Assembly (NCBI RefSeq): GCF_013201625.1
Contig: NZ_CP053839.1
Span: 62,001-126,000, forward strand
Source of the DNA: Aliarcobacter lanthieri
GTDB lineage: Bacteria > Campylobacterota > Campylobacteria > Campylobacterales > Arcobacteraceae
DNA length: 64,000 nt
Direction of reading: 5' to 3'
In this document: positions 62,964 to 64,000 of the stretch, in pieces
How positions within the stretch are numbered: position 1 is the stretch's first letter
Layout: each line of letters starts with the position of its first letter
Position numbers and translations under genes: made by a program
Notes under the pieces: generated by a model
What the model was told of the DNA's origin: nothing
Databases searched by the model: none
Seen by the model: the letters and a program-made list of their open reading frames with translations, nothing else

Positions 62964-64000
62964 TATTTAGGAGTATTTGCCTGCTTAATGAAGTCTAAAA
63001 TAATTGGGTTTGGAGTTTCTAAATGTGAAGTAAATTCTGGATGGAATTGTACTCCTACAAACCAAGGATGATCTTTTAACTCAACTGCTTCAATAAGTCC
63101 GTTTGATTGTCCAGAAATTATCATTCCAGCTTTCTCTAAAGCTTCTTTATATTTTGGATTAGCTTCATATCTATGTCTATGTCTTTCTAAATACTCTTTT
63201 TCATTTCCATAAGCTTTTTGAAGTTTTGATCCTTTTAATGGCTCAAATGGATATTCCCCTAATCTCATAGTTCCACCCATAGGTGATTCATGAGTTCTTA
63301 GTTGTTTGTGACCACTTTGATCTATAAATTCATCTATTAAATAAATCATAGGATTTTTTGTATTTTCATCAAATTCGATAGAGTTTGCATCTTCTATTCC
63401 TAAAACATTTCTTGCAAATTCTATTATTGATAATTGCATTCCAAGACAAATTCCTAAAAATGTGATATTGTTTTCTCTTGCATATTGAATAGCTTTTAAT
63501 TTACCTTCAACACCTCTTTGCCCAAAACCACCAGCAACTAAGATAGCATCAACATTACCAATTACTTCATAAGCTCCTAAATCTTCTATATTTTCACTAT
63601 CACACCAATGAATATTGATCTTTGTATTTAAGTGTGCACCAGCATGAATTAATGCTTCAATAAGAGATTTATAAGACTCTTTTAATCCTAAATATTTTCC
63701 AACAAATGCAATTGTCACTTCATCTTGTGGAACTAAGATATTTTTAACTAGCATATCCCATTTTTCCATATTTGGTTTTATTTTAATATTAAAATGGTTT
63801 GAAAGAGGATTTAAAATTCCCTCTTTTATAAAATGAAGAGGAACTTGATAAATTGATTGTGCATCACCAGCTTCAATTACTGCATTTCTATCTATATCAC
63901 AAGATAAAGCTAATTTATCTTTTAGTGCTTTTGGAAGCTCTTTTTCTGTTCTACAAACTAGCATATGAGGTGTAATACCAATTCTTCTTAACTCTTGAAC
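62963..64000 (-). CDS. pyrG: CTP synthase, C-terminal part (runs off the window)
   Basis: 346 residues visible; the frame stays open to base 64000 (VQELRRIGITPH before MLVCRTEKELP), so the N-terminal third lies outside. Visible are the end of the synthetase domain (SCDIDRNAVIEAGDAQSIYQ) and the glutaminase domain with nucleophile cysteine in FLGICLGMQL and VQFHPEFTS. It makes CTP from UTP, ATP and glutamine. Confidence 0.96.
   Translation of the reverse strand, partial: VQELRRIGITPHMLVCRTEKELPKALKDKLALSCDIDRNAVIEAGDAQSIYQVPLHFIKEGILNPLSNHFNIKIKPNMEKWDMLVKNILVPQDEVTIAFVGKYLGLKESYKSLIEALIHAGAHLNTKINIHWCDSENIEDLGAYEVIGNVDAILVAGGFGQRGVEGKLKAIQYARENNITFLGICLGMQLSIIEFARNVLGIEDANSIEFDENTKNPMIYLIDEFIDQSGHKQLRTHESPMGGTMRLGEYPFEPLKGSKLQKAYGNEKEYLERHRHRYEANPKYKEALEKAGMIISGQSNGLIEAVELKDHPWFVGVQFHPEFTSHLETPNPIILDFIKQANTPK

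Noticed and set aside
1-64000. CRISPR array
   Set aside because: No regularly spaced repeats of 20-40 bases with unique spacers and no cas genes seen.

Overview
This window is AT-rich chromosomal DNA from a member of the Campylobacterota, most likely Arcobacter/Aliarcobacter. The evidence is the codon usage (AGA, TTA and AAA preferred), the extended RNase J, the HemJ-type haem gene, a UbiA-family enzyme fitting the futalosine menaquinone route, an H. pylori-like crdA/crdB/czcB/czcA copper operon, and a hom / aminotransferase / periplasmic protein / rlmB / rsmI / rpmE order typical of the group. The window opens inside an asparagine synthetase gene and closes inside pyrG.

Layout. 1-8.7 kb: a mostly minus-strand housekeeping block (Phd-like protein, PIN-PhoH, hemJ, rarA, rluB-type, kdsD, rnj, rsmA), carrying one perfect ParB-binding parS site inside kdsD and one near-perfect site at 646-661. 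8.7-13.7 kb: plus-strand hisF, SIMPL protein, phosphorylase-like protein, rlmN, a 32-residue membrane peptide, gltX and an RRM protein. 13.7-25.2 kb: environmental response, with an OmpR-type two-component pair, an AraC regulator facing an EamA exporter, a copper/silver efflux operon with the three methionines of CusA conserved in its pump, yceI, and a MerR regulator divergent from an exported isochorismatase-SnoaL fusion. 25.2-32.4 kb: amino-acid, rRNA and tRNA modification genes, a prenyltransferase and tRNA-Arg(TCG).

32.4-49.3 kb is a genomic island integrated in tRNA-Arg. The 3' end of the tRNA (14 bp exact, about 18 of 20 with one gap) is repeated at 49250-49269, and paired AGGGCGT motifs spaced 12 bp apart lie just inside both ends. 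The left half holds a tyrosine integrase, an unrecognised 443-residue protein, an AlpA-like HTH protein, a primase-helicase (a satellite-type replication module) and a small-gene operon with DUF2958 and DUF4375/DMP19-like members. The right half looks plasmid-derived: decayed IS256-family transposase, cytochrome b-like protein, small tyrosine recombinase, retron-type reverse transcriptase, serine recombinase, an NgoFVII-type restriction enzyme with two cytosine-C5 methyltransferases, and a Rep_3 initiator.

The most interesting locus is the reverse transcriptase. It has the retron marks NAxxH and (V/I)TG plus YVDD, and is preceded by an undescribed 44-residue single-helix membrane ORF with a strong ribosome binding site. 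Before that lies about 290 bases of structured non-coding DNA headed by an extended -10 promoter. I interpret this as a retron-like anti-phage unit with a very small membrane protein as candidate effector; this is inference from sequence layout.

49.3-64 kb returns to chromosome: a FecI-FecR-TonB receptor signalling set, rpsU, moaC, surE, dnaE, a DJ-1 family protein, two FlgO-like lipoproteins, recJ and pyrG.
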